Shown: one piece after another, positions 61,744 through 64,000 of the stretch
How positions within the stretch are numbered: position 1 is the stretch's first letter
How the letters are laid out: the number at the start of each line of letters is the position of its first letter
Origin: CAWBUW01 sp963792075
GTDB taxonomy: Bacteria; Chloroflexota; Anaerolineae; Anaerolineales; UBA4823
NCBI GenBank assembly: GCA_963792075.1
Contig: CAWBUW010000012.1
Span: forward strand, 992,001-1,056,000
DNA length: 64,000 bases
Direction: 5' to 3'
Program-made: the position numbers and the translations under genes
The notes under the pieces: model-generated
What the model was told of the DNA's origin: nothing
The model's input: the letters and a program-made list of their open reading frames with translations, nothing else
Database searches by the model: none

Positions 61744-62433
61744 TCAGACCACCTGCCCATCTTGCAGCACGTAAGTCATGTCGGCGTATTCGTCCACGAT
61801 GGGGTCGTGGGTGGTGGCGAGGATGGTTACATTTTCGCGCTCCACCAGGTGACGGAAAAGGTCCATGATCTGGCGCGTGGTGGTGGTATCCAGCTCACCG
61901 GTGGGTTCGTCCGCCAGGATGAGCAGGGGGCGGTTGGCCAGGGCGCGGGCGATCGCCAGGCGCTGCTGCTGGCCACCAGACATCTCGTCCGGGCGGTGGT
62001 TGGCCCATTTGGCCAGGCCGACCACCTTCAGGCAGCGTTGGGTGCGCCCGAGGCGCTCGGCGCGGCTCAGCTCCAGCAGGCGCAGCATAAAATCCACGTT
62101 TTCGGCTGCGGAGTAGGTGGGCAGCAGGGCAAACGATTGGAAGATCAGCCCCATGCGCTGGCGGCGCAGCAAGGTGCGCTGGTGGTCGGTCAGGCTGGAG
62201 AGGGCCTGTCCATCGAAGACCACCTCGCCGCTGGTGGGGCGGTCCAGCCCGCTGATCAGGTTGAGCAGGGTGGTCTTGCCGGAGCCGGAGCGACCTTTGA
62301 GGGCGGCAAACACGCCGCGCGGCAGCTCCAGGTTGACCCCGCGCAGGGCGTGCACGGCGCCTTCAGGCTGGCGGCCGACCTGGTAGGTGCGGATGACGTT
62401 GTCCAGGCGGAGGAGGGGGGCGGAGTCGGTCAT
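61744..62433 (-). CDS. ABC transporter ATP-binding protein (MacB/LolD-like)
   Basis: This 229-residue ATPase has Walker A LKGRSGSGKTTLLN (about residues 35-48), signature MSGGQQQRLAIARAL, Walker B LLILADEPTGELD and the H-loop TTHDP. The sequence and context (membrane-fusion protein and a second ATPase upstream) place it among MacB-like exporters. ATG 62433 overlaps the upstream stop (ATGA). No permease gene is in the window; it is probably upstream of the adaptor or downstream elsewhere. Confidence 0.9.
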   Translation of the reverse strand: MTDSAPLLRLDNVIRTYQVGRQPEGAVHALRGVNLELPRGVFAALKGRSGSGKTTLLNLISGLDRPTSGEVVFDGQALSSLTDHQRTLLRRQRMGLIFQSFALLPTYSAAENVDFMLRLLELSRAERLGRTQRCLKVVGLAKWANHRPDEMSGGQQQRLAIARALANRPLLILADEPTGELDTTTTRQIMDLFRHLVERENVTILATTHDPIVDEYADMTYVLQDGQVV

Positions 62434-63515
62434 GGGCGTTTCCATTTGAAGCGGGGAAAGATGGAGCGGCGGGCGGCGTCGGGGGCGGCGTCTTCCTCGA
62501 CATAGAGCTCTTCGGGGCTGGGCAGGCCAGGCTCCAGGGCGGCCCCCCTGGCAGCAGAGCGACCGCGCCCGGCGACCGGGCGGATGGTCAGATGGTCGTC
62601 TTCCAGCTCAACGCGTACGCGGTCGCCGATGTCCAGCGTTTCCAGGTACTCGCGGGGGATCTGCAGCCGGCCGGCGCTGTCGAGCACGATCAGCTCTTCG
62701 AAGTGATGGTGCGAAAGTGCGGTCGCAGGGGCGGCGGCAGGGGTGAGCGCGGAGGGCAGGCTGGTCTCGGCAGCCGCTGCCGCGGGGGCCGGGGCCTGGG
62801 CAGAGGCAGTGGGCGCGGCGCCTTTGCCTTGCGAGCGCACGGTCTCAGTGCTGGTTTTGCCGTCCCGGATTGCCACCACGCGGTCCATGTGGCGGGCGAT
62901 GCCGGGATCATGCGAGACGATCAGCAGAGTCATGTGATAGGCCTGGTTCACCTGGCGTAGGGCGGCGTAGATTTCCAGGGCAGTGGCGGTATCCACCTCG
63001 CCGGTAGGCTCGTCGGCAAGCAGGAATTGAGGGCGGTTGGCTAAGGCCACGGCAATGCCCACGCGCTGCTGCTCGCCGCCGGAAAGCTGCGCTGGCAGGT
63101 GCCCCAGGCGCGCCGACAGCCCCACCGACTCGAGCAGCTCCAGGGCGCGGTGGCGGCGTTCGCTGCCGGAGGTGCGCGTCAGGCGCATGGGGAGCTGCAC
63201 GTTCTCGTAGGCGGTGAGGTAGGGCACCAGATTGCGCGTGGTTTGCTGCCAGACGAAACCCACCTGCGTGCGGCGGTAGGCGTCCAGTTCGGCGTTGGTG
63301 AGCTTGAGCAGGTCACGGTCGTTGACCACCACGCGCCCGGCGGACGGGCGGTCCAGCCCGCCGAGCACGTTGAGCAAGGTGGATTTGCCCGAGCCGGAGG
63401 CGCCTACGATGCCGAGCATTTCGCCATCCTGCACCGTGAGGTCCAGGCCTTGCAGGGCAATCACCTCAATGCCGGTGAGCGAGTAGATCTTGACCAGGTT
63501 TTCGCAAATGATCAT
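62430..63515 (-). CDS. ABC transporter ATP-binding protein fused to an AbrB-like domain
   Basis: This 361-residue protein has an ABC ATPase (Walker A GASGSGKSTLLN, signature LSGGEQQRVGIAVAL, Walker B LLADEPTGEVD, H-loop SHDP) in residues 1-225. An Ala/Pro-rich linker follows, then an AbrB/SpoVT-like swapped-hairpin segment (EELIVLDSAGRLQIPREYLE, then DRVRVELEDDHLTIRP, about 285-330). The extra domain could bind DNA or only dimerise the ATPase. It starts 1 base after the adaptor stop. Confidence 0.87.
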   Translation of the reverse strand: MIICENLVKIYSLTGIEVIALQGLDLTVQDGEMLGIVGASGSGKSTLLNVLGGLDRPSAGRVVVNDRDLLKLTNAELDAYRRTQVGFVWQQTTRNLVPYLTAYENVQLPMRLTRTSGSERRHRALELLESVGLSARLGHLPAQLSGGEQQRVGIAVALANRPQFLLADEPTGEVDTATALEIYAALRQVNQAYHMTLLIVSHDPGIARHMDRVVAIRDGKTSTETVRSQGKGAAPTASAQAPAPAAAAAETSLPSALTPAAAPATALSHHHFEELIVLDSAGRLQIPREYLETLDIGDRVRVELEDDHLTIRPVAGRGRSAARGAALEPGLPSPEELYVEEDAAPDAARRSIFPRFKWKRP

Positions 63516-63516
63516 C

Positions 63517-64000
63517 TTACGGTCCGATCACAACCTGGCCTTCTTCCAGGCCGCTGGCGATCTCGATGCGGTCGTCGCTCTGCAGGCCCAGGCGGATATC
63601 GACGCGGTGCTGCACACCGTTATCCTCCACCAGCACGAAGTTGCGCCCCTGGAAGGTGCGCAGCGCCGCCGGGGGCAGCCAGAGCACATCCTGGCGGGTT
63701 TCGACGGCAATGATCACCACCACCGCTTCGTTGAGGGTCAGCGCCACCGAGGCGTCCTCAAGCACGAGGCGGGCGGTGGCGTCGCGCTTCTCGCTGGTGC
63801 TGCTGCTATCGGGCAGCAAGCGCACTTTGGCCGGGTAGTCTTTGCCCGGCTGGCTGGTCAGGCTCACGGTAGCCACCTGGCCCACGCCCATGTCCGCCAC
63901 CTGCTCCACGGTGGGGATGACGGAGATCTCCAGGCGGCTGGGGTCGACCAGGGTGACGACGGCTTTGCGCGAGGTGACGGAATCGCCGGTGGCGATTGCC
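63517..64000 (-). CDS. HlyD/MacA-like periplasmic adaptor, C-terminal part
   Basis: This partial gene begins beyond the right edge. The visible frame covers IATGDSVTSRKAVVTLVDPS, then LEISVIPTVEQVADMGVGQ, the beta-barrel domain, and a C-terminal GRNFVLVEDNGVQHRVDIRL and IEIASGLEEGQVVIG, typical of MacA/HlyD adaptors. Such proteins link an inner-membrane exporter to the outside. It is the first visible gene of the three-gene export operon. Confidence 0.88.
   Translation of the reverse strand, partial: AIATGDSVTSRKAVVTLVDPSRLEISVIPTVEQVADMGVGQVATVSLTSQPGKDYPAKVRLLPDSSSTSEKRDATARLVLEDASVALTLNEAVVVIIAVETRQDVLWLPPAALRTFQGRNFVLVEDNGVQHRVDIRLGLQSDDRIEIASGLEEGQVVIGP

Overview
The window looks like about 64 kb of chromosome from a Chloroflexota bacterium, most likely class Anaerolineae. 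The evidence is indirect. There are lipoproteins with NBR1-type Ig domains and Thr/Pro-rich linkers, secreted proteins ending in a YLPLV-like tail, and a histidine phosphatase/DUF3090/SCO1664-like trio shared by Actinobacteria and Chloroflexota. There are also many TolB-like propellers, a BTAD-NB-ARC-TPR regulator and a split purH. No rRNA or intact tRNA gene is present, so the placement rests on gene content and general GC-rich composition.

Layout. 1-5.8 kb: a purine operon (purD 3' end, purM, purN, IMP cyclohydrolase, AICAR formyltransferase, guaB) closed by a strong bidirectional hairpin. 5.8-9 kb: an ECF sigma factor and a membrane-anchored propeller protein. 9-19 kb: a DNA glycosylase, fabI, a bactofilin, then a minus-strand operon (SPFH protein, selD, ggt), a PyrK/PyrD-like pair, an orphan methyltransferase and a ROK kinase. 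18-21 kb: a three-gene unit with two radical SAM proteins, behind a palindromic operator. 21-36 kb: an HD-GYP sensor protein, a C39-like peptidase, a frameshifted miaB, two Ig lipoproteins, queG, a CapA-like lipoprotein, a homoserine-dehydrogenase-like protein and the phosphatase trio. 35.7-37.9 kb: rarA co-transcribed with a VapBC-like toxin-antitoxin pair. 38-40.3 kb: decayed phage terminase genes.

40.5-51.3 kb is the accessory region. It is a string of small, mostly plus-strand genes (Rnk-like, ClbS/DfsB-like, DUF1801-like, Imm5-like, P-loop kinase, cupin, phosphotransferase, DHFR-like) separated by imperfect palindromes with the hallmarks of integron attC sites: RYYYAAC at one end, GTTRRRY at the other, and paired inner arms. 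No integrase is in view, so this looks like a cluster of attC sites lacking an integrase (CALIN). A repeat of about 175 bp carrying a promoter-like sequence runs into three of the sites.

52-64 kb: a large chemoreceptor, the BTAD regulator facing two secreted proteins, and a MacB-like export operon whose first ATPase carries an AbrB-like C-terminal domain.

Main points. The selD gene contains an in-frame TGA at the catalytic Cys position with a plausible SECIS hairpin behind it, so it is probably read as selenocysteine and starts 99 bases upstream of the first ATG after the TGA. Perfect hairpins with 3-base loops recur at gene boundaries. Several genes (miaB, terminase, a cassette lipoprotein, bactofilin) carry single-base lesions, three of them in G/C homopolymers, so sequencing error must be separated from real decay.
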